NCBI RefSeq assembly: GCF_015910445.1
Contig: NZ_CP048882.1
Span: 1,612,001 to 1,676,000 of the forward strand
Source of the DNA: Streptomyces bathyalis
Lineage (GTDB): Bacteria > Actinomycetota > Actinomycetes > Streptomycetales > Streptomycetaceae
DNA: 64,000 bases
Direction of reading: 5' to 3'
Shown here: positions 9,357-17,815 of the stretch, piece after piece
How the letters are laid out: every line of letters starts with the position of its first letter
Numbering within the stretch: the first letter of the stretch is position 1
The notes under the pieces: model-generated
Told to the model about the DNA's origin: nothing
What the model saw: only the letters and a program-made list of their open reading frames with translations
Databases searched by the model: none
Made by a program: the position numbers and the translations under genes

Positions 9357-9542
9357 CCAGCACGCCAGTTGATGGAAAGCGTGTCGGGGTACGCGACAGC
9401 AGACGAGAGTACGCGAGAACGGATGCGCCCCCCGTGGGCGGGGCACGCCTGCGACACTCTGTGAGACGGCGCCGACCCTCGGCAGCATGCGGCATTTACA
9501 CCGCGTGTGCGGGCCACCGCCAGCCGATCCCGGGATTTTCAC

Positions 9543-9558
9543 TCGAACGTGTGTTTGG
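9543..9558. promoter_or_regulatory. LexA (SOS) box upstream of lexA
   Basis: TCGAACGTGTGTTTGG contains GAAC-N4-GTTT, one base from the actinobacterial LexA consensus GAAC-N4-GTTC with a TCG flank. It lies 63 bases upstream of the lexA start, consistent with autoregulation. Confidence 0.8.
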
Positions 9559-9620
9559 CGCAACCTTTCGAAACCAACTACCGTTGTCCCACTAGGGAGA
9601 AACGCTCGAGAGGGGCCGAC

Positions 9621-10433
9621 GTGACCACCACAGCAAACAGCGCCACCATCACGTCCCAGAACCGTGCCGCACAGTCGCTCGACCACATCCCGCCGGTGAC
9701 GCCGGTGGACGACGCGGACGGCGCGCTGGACGCGGAGGCGCAGGACGCGCAGCAGGCGAAGCGCTCGCTGCCGGGGCGACCTCCCGGTGTCCGTGCGGAC
9801 AGTTCGGGGCTCACAGACCGCCAGCGCCGCGTGATCGAAGTGATCCGTGACTCGGTGCAGCGCCGGGGCTACCCACCGTCCATGCGGGAGATCGGTCAGG
9901 CCGTCGGCCTCTCCAGCACCTCTTCCGTGGCGCACCAGCTGATGGCGCTGGAGCGCAAGGGCTTCCTGCGGCGGGACCCGCACCGTCCGCGCGCCTACGA
10001 GGTGCGCGGCTCGGATGCGCCGGCGACCCAGGTAACCACGGACACCACGGGCAAGCCGTCCGCTTCCTACGTACCGCTGGTCGGCCGGATCGCCGCCGGT
10101 GGCCCGATCCTCGCGGAGGAGTCGGTCGAGGACGTCTTCCCCCTGCCGCGTCAACTCGTCGGTGACGGCGAGCTGTTCGTGCTCAAGGTGGTCGGTGACT
10201 CGATGGTCGAGGCGGCCATCTGCGACGGCGACTGGGTCACCGTGAGGCGTCAGCCGGTCGCCGAGAACGGCGACATCGTCGCGGCCATGCTCGACGGCGA
10301 GGCCACCGTCAAGCGCTTCAAGCGCGAGGACGGTCACGTGTGGCTGCTGCCGCACAACTCCGCGTATCAGCCCATCCCTGGTGACGACGCGACGATCCTC
10401 GGCAAGGTCGTCGCGGTGCTGCGCAGGGTCTGA
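9621..10433 (+). CDS. lexA: SOS-response repressor LexA
   Basis: 270 aa from the GTG at 9621, preceded by GAGAGGGG. The frame runs further upstream but through the SOS box. The N-terminal winged helix (about residues 60-125) contains [20 protein letters not shown] and the recognition helix [17 protein letters not shown]. The C-terminal peptidase domain has the Ala-Gly autocleavage site ([12 protein letters not shown]), the catalytic Ser in VVGDSMVEA and the Lys in EATVKRFKR. LexA represses DNA-damage genes until RecA-stimulated self-cleavage. The first 55 residues are a variable Ala/Gln/Asp-rich extension, as in other Streptomyces LexA proteins. It is divergent from nrdR and convergent with the DinG-type helicase. 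Confidence 0.97.
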   Translation: MTTTANSATITSQNRAAQSLDHIPPVTPVDDADGALDAEAQDAQQAKRSLPGRPPGVRADSSGLTDRQRRVIEVIRDSVQRRGYPPSMREIGQAVGLSSTSSVAHQLMALERKGFLRRDPHRPRAYEVRGSDAPATQVTTDTTGKPSASYVPLVGRIAAGGPILAEESVEDVFPLPRQLVGDGELFVLKVVGDSMVEAAICDGDWVTVRRQPVAENGDIVAAMLDGEATVKRFKREDGHVWLLPHNSAYQPIPGDDATILGKVVAVLRRV

Positions 10434-10476
10434 GGCCCGCGCAAGGCCCGGGCCCCGGGCCCCTCGCGAGTAACGG

Positions 10477-10508
10477 GCCGCCGGTTCCACTGCGCCGGAA
10501 CCGGCGGC
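10477..10508. terminator. Bidirectional terminator between lexA and the DinG-type helicase
   Basis: A perfect 12-bp inverted repeat (10477-10488 and 10497-10508) with an 8-base loop sits in the 97-base gap between the converging stop codons, so it can serve both genes. Confidence 0.8.
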
Positions 10509-10530
10509 TCCGCCGTGTGCACACTCGCGG

Positions 10531-12564
10531 CTACGCCTTGGCGGCGCTCTTCCCGGCCCCGGCCGCGGACTCCTTGGCCTTCGCGTCGATGGCGGCGAGT
10601 GAACGCCGCACCTGGTTGCGGTCCGTCGTGTACCAGAAGTCGGGCATCGAGGCCCGCAGAAAGCCCCCGTAGCGCGCCTTCTCCAGCCTCGGATCCAGCA
10701 CGGCGACCACACCGCGGTCCCCGGAAGCCCGCACGAGCCGCCCCGAGCCCTGCGCCATCAGCAGGGCCGCGTGCGTGGCCGCGACCGCCATGAAGCCGTT
10801 GCCACCGTGCTCCTCGACCGCCTTCTGCCGGGCGCTCATCAGGGGGTCGTCGGGGCGCGGGAAGGGAATGCGGTCCATCACCACCAGCTGGCAGTTCGCC
10901 CCCGGTACGTCGACGCCCTGCCAGAGCGAGAGCGTGCCGAACAGGCAGGTCTCGGCGTCCTCCGCGAAGCGGCGGATCAGCTCGCCCAGCGTCTCCTCGC
11001 CCTGAAGCAGGATGGGGACGTCGAGCCGGCCGCGCAGATCCTCCGCGGCGGTCTGGGCGGCCCGCATCGAGGAGAAGAGCCCCAGCGTGCGGCCGCCTGC
11101 CGCGCCCACCAGATCGGCCAGCTCGTCGAGCATGTCGCTCCGCGACGGCTCGCGGCCGGGCGGGGCCAGATGCCGGGCGACGTAGAGGATTCCCTGCTTG
11201 CGGTAGTCGAAGGGAGAGCCCGCATCGAGGCCGCGCCACCGCGGGGTCTCGTGCTCCGCCGCCTTGCCGTCGCCGCCCGGGGAGTCGTCGTCGAGCACGC
11301 GCTCGGGAGCGAGCCCGAGAGAGGCCCCGACACCGTTGAAGTCGCCGCCGAGCTTGAGCGTGGCCGAGGTGAGGACGACCGAGCGGTCGGCGAACAGCTT
11401 CTCCCGCAGCAGCCCGGCGACGGACAGCGGCGCGACACGCAGCGAGGCGCCGTAGCGGTCGTGCCGTTCGTACCAGATCACGTCGAACTCGGAGGCCTCC
11501 ACGACGCGTTCGGCGACGTCGTGCACGTTCTCCATCGACGCCAGGGCCTGTTTGCGCACCGCGTCCTCGTCCTGCACGGACTTGTCGCGGGTGTTGCCCA
11601 GAGCCGTGACGCCGGCGCGAGTGGCGTCGCGGAGCGCCATGAGGACGTGCCCGAGATCGTCGGGAACGACTTCGAGCCGGCCGGGCAGGGCCAGCTCCAT
11701 CACCCGCTCGAAGCCCTCGGCGGCCGTCTGGAGCCGGTCGGCGCTCTTCTCGTCGATAAGTTTCGCGGCGCGGCGGACCGCTCGGTTGACGCCGCCGGGC
11801 GTCAGCTCGCCGGTGGCCACGCCCGTCACCCGCGAGACCAGTTCGTGGGCCTCGTCGACAATCAGGACCTCGTGCGCCGGCAGCACCGAGGCGTCCTCGA
11901 TCGCGTCGATCGCGAGCAGCGCGTGGTTCGTGACGATGACCTCCGCGAGCTTGGCCCGCTCACGCGCGCTCTCGGCGAAGCACTCCGCGCCGTAGGCGCA
12001 CTTCGTGGCGCCCAGGCACTCGCGGGAGGAGACCGACACCTGGGACCAGGCGCGGTCGGAGACGCCGGGCCGCAGATCGTCCCTGTCTCCCGTCTCCGTC
12101 TCGCCGGACCAGTCGCGCAGCCGGAGCAGGTCTTTGCCCAGGCTGGAGGTGGGGGCCGCCGCCTCGAAGGGATCGAAGAGGCCGTCCTCCTCTTCCTGCG
12201 GAACGCCCTCGTGCAGCCGGTGCAGGCACAGGTAGTTGGAGCGGCCCTTGAGCATGGCGAACGGGGCACGGCGGCGCAGCAGCGGGTGAAGCGCCTCGAC
12301 CGTACGGGGCAGGTCGCGCTCCACGAGTTGACGCTGAAGGGCGAGCGTGGCCGTGGCGATCACGACCGGCTCGCCGTGCGCCAGCGCGGGAACGAGGTAG
12401 CCCAGGGACTTGCCGGTGCCGGTGCCCGCCTGGATCAGCAGATGGGTGCCGTCGCCGACCGCATCGGCGACGGCTTCGGCCATGGCCACCTGACCAGGCC
12501 GTTCCGTACCGCCGACAGCGGTGACGGCAGCGTGCAGGAGCTCGGTGAGGGCGGGCTTGCTCAT
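10531..12564 (-). CDS. DinG/XPD-type ATP-dependent DNA helicase
   Basis: 677 aa. Walker A AGTGTGKSLGY and the DEAH box (VLIVDEAHEL) define a superfamily 2 helicase. Four cysteines in the right arrangement (NYLCLHRL, then ECLGATKCAYGAECF) match the iron-sulfur domain of XPD/DinG enzymes. C-terminal motifs are LTSATLKLGG, a motif V region (LSLWQGVDVPG) and motif VI (QGSGRLVR). These 5'-3' helicases resolve unusual DNA structures. The gene is the last of a minus-strand run with the NIS siderophore genes (52 bases after the synthetase stop) but is probably functionally separate. I see no LexA box before it. Confidence 0.92.
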   Translation of the reverse strand: MSKPALTELLHAAVTAVGGTERPGQVAMAEAVADAVGDGTHLLIQAGTGTGKSLGYLVPALAHGEPVVIATATLALQRQLVERDLPRTVEALHPLLRRRAPFAMLKGRSNYLCLHRLHEGVPQEEEDGLFDPFEAAAPTSSLGKDLLRLRDWSGETETGDRDDLRPGVSDRAWSQVSVSSRECLGATKCAYGAECFAESARERAKLAEVIVTNHALLAIDAIEDASVLPAHEVLIVDEAHELVSRVTGVATGELTPGGVNRAVRRAAKLIDEKSADRLQTAAEGFERVMELALPGRLEVVPDDLGHVLMALRDATRAGVTALGNTRDKSVQDEDAVRKQALASMENVHDVAERVVEASEFDVIWYERHDRYGASLRVAPLSVAGLLREKLFADRSVVLTSATLKLGGDFNGVGASLGLAPERVLDDDSPGGDGKAAEHETPRWRGLDAGSPFDYRKQGILYVARHLAPPGREPSRSDMLDELADLVGAAGGRTLGLFSSMRAAQTAAEDLRGRLDVPILLQGEETLGELIRRFAEDAETCLFGTLSLWQGVDVPGANCQLVVMDRIPFPRPDDPLMSARQKAVEEHGGNGFMAVAATHAALLMAQGSGRLVRASGDRGVVAVLDPRLEKARYGGFLRASMPDFWYTTDRNQVRRSLAAIDAKAKESAAGAGKSAAKA

Positions 12565-12616
12565 AGATCCGACACCCTACGCGGCGCCTCTGACACCGCG
12601 TCCGCTCCCGGCAGCC

Positions 12617-14545
12617 TCACGCCAGGTGGAGCGGGTTGGCGACGGTGCCGTGGACAGCGGCGTGCGGGCGCTCGGAGCTGTCGCGGTAGCCGTCCATGTG
12701 CAGACGGTTCCGGTTGAGGCAGAGCCGTTCGATGCGCGGGGTGAGCAGGTCGAAGGTCGAGAAACGGTCCTTCAGCTCGGGGAAGCGGGCATGGTGGCGC
12801 TCGGTCTCGGCGCGGAGCAGGGACCAGAACTCCCCCTCCGGAACCCGCAGTTGCTCCTCGCACAGTGGTGCGAGATAGCGGAAGACGCCGACGAAGAGGC
12901 CGGAGTGGATGAACTGGGTCAGGAACTGCGGAGGCTCGGTCAGCAGCACCTCACGCACCTCGTCGGGCATGTCCTCCAGCTCGGGCACCGGATCGGCGCT
13001 GACGTTCACGTCGTCGACGAAGTCCTTGACGGCCAGCCGTACGGGCACGTCGTCCTCGTCGAAGACGACGATCGCGTTCTCGCCGTGCGGCGAGAAGACC
13101 GTTCCGTAGCGGTAGAGGAAGTGCAGCAGCGGAGGCAGGACGGCCGCGAAGAGGCGGCGCAGCCACACGCGGGGCGGCAGTCCGGAACGCTCGACGAGCT
13201 CTGCGGTGAGCGACTTCTCGCGTGCGTCGGTGTGGATCAGGGAGGCGAGGGTCCGTGCCCGCTCACCGGAGTCGAGCTGCCCGGTCAGCGGTTCGCGCCA
13301 GATGCAGCCCAGCAGTTCGCGGTACTGGTACGGAACCTGCGGCAGCCTGTCGTAGAGGGGATGCCTGACGGTCACGGAGGCGACCTCGCCGAGCAGGATC
13401 ACCCGGCACTCGTCGCGCAGGAAGGCGTCTCCGTCGCGCAGCCCGTGGATCCACCGCGTGACGGCCGGCGCGGCGAGGGTCCGTTCCGTCGGAAGGCCGC
13501 GCCAGACAAGGGTGTTGAGCACGGAGAGCGGCAGCTTGACCGTGTGCCGCTCGGGGCGGCTGGTGTTGAGGAACGTACGCACCGACTGCTGGGGCAACCG
13601 CAGGTCGCCGTCGGTGCGCAGCGGGACGATGTCGCCCTTGGCGAGCGAGTCGGCGAACAGCGGTGCGATGGTCTCGTCCCACTGCCAGGGGTGTACGGGC
13701 AGGAACAGGTAGTCCTCGGAGGGCAGTCCGCGTGAGCGAAGGGTGTGGCGGAACTCCCGGAGGGTCTCGGGTCCGAGTTCGCGTTCGTAGAGCCGGTGCG
13801 GCTCGGCGAGCGTGGGGACGCCCCGGTAGTCGGCAAGACCGGTGCGCACGGCGAGCCAGGGAAGGCACTGCTCGCGGCGCGCCTCGGGCGCCCAACGCGC
13901 CGCGTCCGACACGGAGAAGCCCAGGCGGCCCTTGTTCGCGACGAGCCAGGGGTGCCCCTTCTGGTGACCCTCGAGTTCCGCGTAGCCGAGCTCGGCAAGG
14001 CGCGCGGCGGGCAGTTCGCGCTCGCTGAGCCGTACGTCGGCGAGGAGCGTGACGGACAGTTCGCGGATGAGGTGGCCCGTGGTGTCGCCGGTCAGGCCGA
14101 GAAGGGTGTCGTGGGCGCGGAGCAGAAGGGCGAACGGGTCCGTGCCGGCCGGGGTCAGTGAGGCCGGATCGATGATCCAGTGTCCGTAGGCGCCGCGACG
14201 GGCGCGGAAGCGGAGCGTGAGGTCGTCGCTGACGCGGAGGCGGTACAGGCGCGTGGCGGGGGCACCGGGCGGGGCAGCAGCCGAGGCGGTCCGCTCCGTG
14301 CCGGATCGGGCCCCGGACCCGGCAGCCGCCTCGGTCTCGGTGTCCGGCTCCGGACGGGACTCCTGGTCCGGCTCCGTGTCGGGCTCGGGCCGGATGATCT
14401 CCTCGTACGCGAACTCGCTGATCATCTTCACCAGCAGCCGTCTGCCGGCCCTGCGCCAGCTGTCCGGGTCCATGCCCGGCGGCAGGCTCATCTCGCCGGG
14501 GCCGCGGGGATCGTCGTGGGATTCGTCGGAAGCCGGCAGGTGCAC
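12617..14545 (-). CDS. IucA/IucC-family NIS siderophore synthetase (second synthetase of cluster)
   Basis: 642 aa from a GTG at 14545 with AAAGGA upstream. NIS synthetases adenylate a carboxylate (citrate or succinyl group) and condense it with an amine or hydroxamate amine. Seen here: the ATP-binding segment GHQKGHPWLVANKGRLGFS, conserved RxLxHPWQWxxT region (LFLPVHPWQWDETI), the SVRTFLN motif (QQSVRTFLNTSRPERHTVKLP), and a C-terminal FhuF-like subdomain (FSPHGENAIVVFDEDD). Residues 50-85 are a Glu/Pro-rich insertion. It is the third gene of a three-gene NIS operon, 50 bases after the acyltransferase. The product is not known from sequence. Confidence 0.92.
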   Translation of the reverse strand: MHLPASDESHDDPRGPGEMSLPPGMDPDSWRRAGRRLLVKMISEFAYEEIIRPEPDTEPDQESRPEPDTETEAAAGSGARSGTERTASAAAPPGAPATRLYRLRVSDDLTLRFRARRGAYGHWIIDPASLTPAGTDPFALLLRAHDTLLGLTGDTTGHLIRELSVTLLADVRLSERELPAARLAELGYAELEGHQKGHPWLVANKGRLGFSVSDAARWAPEARREQCLPWLAVRTGLADYRGVPTLAEPHRLYERELGPETLREFRHTLRSRGLPSEDYLFLPVHPWQWDETIAPLFADSLAKGDIVPLRTDGDLRLPQQSVRTFLNTSRPERHTVKLPLSVLNTLVWRGLPTERTLAAPAVTRWIHGLRDGDAFLRDECRVILLGEVASVTVRHPLYDRLPQVPYQYRELLGCIWREPLTGQLDSGERARTLASLIHTDAREKSLTAELVERSGLPPRVWLRRLFAAVLPPLLHFLYRYGTVFSPHGENAIVVFDEDDVPVRLAVKDFVDDVNVSADPVPELEDMPDEVREVLLTEPPQFLTQFIHSGLFVGVFRYLAPLCEEQLRVPEGEFWSLLRAETERHHARFPELKDRFSTFDLLTPRIERLCLNRNRLHMDGYRDSSERPHAAVHGTVANPLHLA

Positions 14546-14595
14546 TGTGAGATTCCTTTGTTCGGGGACAGGACAGCAGGGCCGGGACAGGGCCG

Positions 14596-15423
14596 TCAGA
14601 GCACTTCGCGCAGCGCCCGGTCCCGGACCATGAGCGCGGCGCGCTTCCCGGGCAGATCGACCTCCGCCGACAGCCGGAACCCGGCGCTCAGGAACGCCGC
14701 GACGGAGGGGACGTTGCGTACGTCCGGCTCGGCCAGCACCCGTCCGCAGCGCGGACGTTGGTCGAGGACGAGGTCGGCGACGGCGCGCAGCAGCGCCGTG
14801 CCGATGCCCCGGCCGCGGTCGGGCACGCCGCCGATGAGCAGGTGCAGGCCGGTGTCGTGGGGTTTGGCGCTGCAGTACCGGGCGATCGGGTCGAGGTCCG
14901 CGCGGTAGATCTCCCAGTAGCTCATCGGGACGCCGTCCAGGAGGCCGAGGCAGGGGACGCTGCGTCCGTCGCCCTCCAGTTGGGCCCGCAGGTGCTTCGC
15001 CGTCACCTCCTGGGGACCGGACAACTCCCAGAAGGCCGCCACCGCGGGGTCGTTCATCCAGGCGGCGATCAGCGGCAGATCGCGGTCCATGCGGACCGGC
15101 ACGAGCCTCATGGTGCCCACCGGCGTCCGCGACGACGGCCAGTCGCCGACGCGGTCTAGCAGGTCGGATTCCCGGTTCTGGCGTGGAGCCGCGGGGTGCT
15201 CCGCCGGTAACTCCCTTTTCTGACGGACGTGTTGACCCTGACCGTCGGGGGCGAGTGCTCCGTACCGCTCGTGTTCGGCCAGAAGCGCCGCCAGGTCACC
15301 GGAGAGCCCCAGGTCGAGAGTGTCGTCGCTGCCCGATGCGCCGGACGGCACGGACTCCCCCGGTGCGCCGGACTGTCCGGAGGTCTGCGGGGTGCCGGAG
15401 GCAGCGGGGTTCGGACGGTTCAC
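14596..15423 (-). CDS. GNAT-type siderophore acyltransferase (IucB/MbtK-like)
   Basis: 275 aa from a GTG at 15423. The C-terminal about 170 residues (RLVPVRMDRDLPLIAAWMND, later YCSAKPHDTGLHLLIGGVPD and GRGIGTALLRAVADLVL) match the IucB/MbtK/DesC-like GNAT acyltransferases that acylate the hydroxylated amine of hydroxamate siderophores. The RGxGxG acyl-CoA-binding loop is visible as DRGRGIGTALL. The first about 110 residues are a low-complexity linker. Codon 72 is a TTA leucine codon (15208-15210), very rare in Streptomyces and normally a sign of bldA-dependent translation. It sits between two NIS synthetases, supporting a siderophore role. Confidence 0.87.
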   Translation of the reverse strand: MNRPNPAASGTPQTSGQSGAPGESVPSGASGSDDTLDLGLSGDLAALLAEHERYGALAPDGQGQHVRQKRELPAEHPAAPRQNRESDLLDRVGDWPSSRTPVGTMRLVPVRMDRDLPLIAAWMNDPAVAAFWELSGPQEVTAKHLRAQLEGDGRSVPCLGLLDGVPMSYWEIYRADLDPIARYCSAKPHDTGLHLLIGGVPDRGRGIGTALLRAVADLVLDQRPRCGRVLAEPDVRNVPSVAAFLSAGFRLSAEVDLPGKRAALMVRDRALREVL

Positions 15424-15456
15424 GTGAGCGCAACTCCCTTCGTGGCCCTCACCCCG

Positions 15457-17526
15457 TCACCGGCACAGCGGGTTGGTGACGGTGACGTACACGGACTGGG
15501 TGTCGACAGGGCCGACGAGTTCGTCCATGCCGTGCAGCCGCGTGAGCAGATTCGCCTTGCAGCGCAGCGTCGGCGACTCCAGCAGCAGGGCGGGCAGCGC
15601 CGATACGGGGCCGCCCTCGCCCGTGCGGGCGCGCACCCGGAGGAACTGCCGCGCGGCGGCGAGCAACACCCCCTCGTCCGCGAGCCGTTGGACGCCGAAG
15701 GCGCCGATCAGGCCGAGGATGTTGTTGATGCCGAGGTAGTACGCGAAGCGCTCGTCGGCCACGTCGTCGTCGACGAAGGAGTCGCTGTCCACACCGAGTC
15801 GCATGCCGGGCAGCCGCTGCTGGAGTGCCTCGCGCCGCGACTCGCGGAAGTAGTAGCCCTGGTTGTCGCGATAGCGGCCGCCGTACGGCCACCCGGCGCC
15901 GTCGAGCAGCACCAGGGTGTTCTGCTGGTGGGCCTCCAGGGCGATACCGGCGTGTGCGTCCAGCCACAGCACGGGCCGGACAACAGCGTCGAGGTAGCGC
16001 AGGAACCACTCCGTGGAGACGGTCGTGACGGGCCGGTCCGTCCGCGCGGCGAGGCCTTCCACGATGTCGGCCAGGCGTGAGCGCAGCGCGCCGCGCGGCA
16101 CACCGGGCCAGGGCAGCTCGGCGGTCAGGCCGGCGACGCACACGGCGTCGTCGGACGGCTCGAAGGGGTTGTGCCGGATGACCGTGTCCAGACCCTGCAC
16201 GGGCTGTCCGTCGGGCCCGTCGACCCCGAGCCACGCCGGGTCGCGGACGATGTCGAAGCCGGGGTGCACCGCCCGCCACTGCGCGCCGAGGCCCGAGCGC
16301 AGCAGCCGGTGCACCTCGAGGCCGCGCAGCAGTTCCTTGCGGAGGTTCTCCCGGCGGGAGTTGGTGATCGGCAGGCCGAGTGACAGCTTGAGCATCGCCG
16401 GCCCGCCCGGCCGCGCCACCGTGCGGACGGACGACGTGGGATGCCAGACATCACCCGCCTCGCCCATGTCGTGCAGGAGCCCGTCGGCGAGGAGGCGGGC
16501 CACGGCGGGACGGTACGAGAGGCGTCGGGCCTGCCAGGGGTGCAGCGGCAACGGCACTGTCCCGGTGGGCAGTCGGGACGTCAGCGCCTCGCCCGCGAGC
16601 CGGGCGGCGAGCTGCTGGGCACTGACGGCGCGGCCGCGTTCCGTCCAGGCCGAGTCGCACGCGACGACGGACTCGTCCACGGCGATCCAGTGCAGCGGGA
16701 AGGCCGCTCGCGTTTCCGGTGAGTAGGCCCGGCACTCCTCGTCGGAGAGACCCTGGCGGCTCTTGGGCGCCGGGTGCAGCGGGTGTCCCAGGACCAGCGA
16801 CTGTTCGGCGTCAAGGAACGGGCCGTTGCCCGGCGGGAGTTCGGGTGCCGCACGGCGCTCCGCGAGGAACTCGCCGGCGCGGCGCACGGAATCGGCGACA
16901 CGGGCGACGAGGTCGGCGGAGTCGACGGAGGCGTGAGCAGTCGCGACGGGCGCGAGGGGTGCGGGACCGCCGCTTCCGTGCAGGGCCTCTTGGCGCTCGG
17001 CGCGGCTTTGGTGGACGGCCTCGCGTGCGATGAGTGCGGCGAGGGCAACCGCGTCGAGCGGCGCGGCACCGCTGCGGACGCCGTCCAGGAGCGGCGGTCC
17101 GAAGTCGTGACGTCCACTTGGCGACCAGTAGCGCACCGGGACGCGGAGCACCACACCGGTGGCGTCCATGGGGAGCACGAGGGTGTCCCGGTCCTGTGCC
17201 GGCCGCTGAATGTCGTTCTCCCGCACCCAGCAGCACAGCAGGTTGTTGACGGCGGCGGCGTCCGCCGTCCGGGCCGGGTCGTCCGTCCCGGCCTGCCCGG
17301 CCGCGGGCACGCCCGTACGGGAGGAACGCGCGGGGCTCTGCGCCTGCTCGGGAAGGAGCGCCGAATGCGCCGGCGCGGGGGCGGGGGACGGGGCGGCAGG
17401 AGTGGAGAGGACACGTGATCCGGACGGGGCGGGTGGCACGGAAGCCGAGTGCGGTACCGGAGCACCGGCCTCCTCACGGACGAGTTCACGCGGGACTGAC
17501 CGATCCGCTCCGGTACGGGCGTTCAC
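15457..17526 (-). CDS. IucA/IucC-family NIS siderophore synthetase (first synthetase of cluster)
   Basis: 689 aa from a GTG at 17526 preceded by GGAGGA. Motifs of the IucA/IucC family are clear: VLGHPLHPAPKSRQGLS for nucleotide binding, PLHPWQARRL, TSSVRTVARPGGPAMLKLSL, and the C-terminal EAHQQNTLVLLDGAG of the FhuF-like subdomain. About 90 N-terminal residues are Pro/Ala/Ser-rich and not part of the fold; usual family length is near 600. It is the first gene of the NIS operon and is followed 33 bases later by the acyltransferase. No iron box (TTAGGTTAGGCTNACCTAA type) is apparent in the 289 bases upstream, unlike the classical iron-regulated des operon. Confidence 0.92.
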   Translation of the reverse strand: MNARTGADRSVPRELVREEAGAPVPHSASVPPAPSGSRVLSTPAAPSPAPAPAHSALLPEQAQSPARSSRTGVPAAGQAGTDDPARTADAAAVNNLLCCWVRENDIQRPAQDRDTLVLPMDATGVVLRVPVRYWSPSGRHDFGPPLLDGVRSGAAPLDAVALAALIAREAVHQSRAERQEALHGSGGPAPLAPVATAHASVDSADLVARVADSVRRAGEFLAERRAAPELPPGNGPFLDAEQSLVLGHPLHPAPKSRQGLSDEECRAYSPETRAAFPLHWIAVDESVVACDSAWTERGRAVSAQQLAARLAGEALTSRLPTGTVPLPLHPWQARRLSYRPAVARLLADGLLHDMGEAGDVWHPTSSVRTVARPGGPAMLKLSLGLPITNSRRENLRKELLRGLEVHRLLRSGLGAQWRAVHPGFDIVRDPAWLGVDGPDGQPVQGLDTVIRHNPFEPSDDAVCVAGLTAELPWPGVPRGALRSRLADIVEGLAARTDRPVTTVSTEWFLRYLDAVVRPVLWLDAHAGIALEAHQQNTLVLLDGAGWPYGGRYRDNQGYYFRESRREALQQRLPGMRLGVDSDSFVDDDVADERFAYYLGINNILGLIGAFGVQRLADEGVLLAAARQFLRVRARTGEGGPVSALPALLLESPTLRCKANLLTRLHGMDELVGPVDTQSVYVTVTNPLCR

Positions 17527-17815
17527 AGAGGTCTCCTCCGGTGTCGACTCGGCGCCGCAGAAGAGCGGGCCGCCTCCCCCGTCCGTACCAACGAAGCCGG
17601 AGCGCCCTGATCACGGGCGAAGTGAAGATCTGTGACGTGAAACGGTCGGAACCGTGGACCCTGCCGGTCCCGTCCCCCACCCCACGGGGCATAGTTTCCC
17701 CTGGCTCCGCCGGTGCGGCCCCGAGTCGCCCGTACGGGTGGAGGCTCCAACTCGCCGCCCCTCGGGGGGCCGTGACAATTCAAGAGGCACAAGGACATTC
17801 AGGGGGAGTTCATTC

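Noticed and set aside
11758..11763. TAAGTT near 11758 on the plus strand read as a possible TTA codon in the DinG-type gene
   Set aside because: In the reading frame the bases give CTT ATC (Leu-Ile), not TTA.
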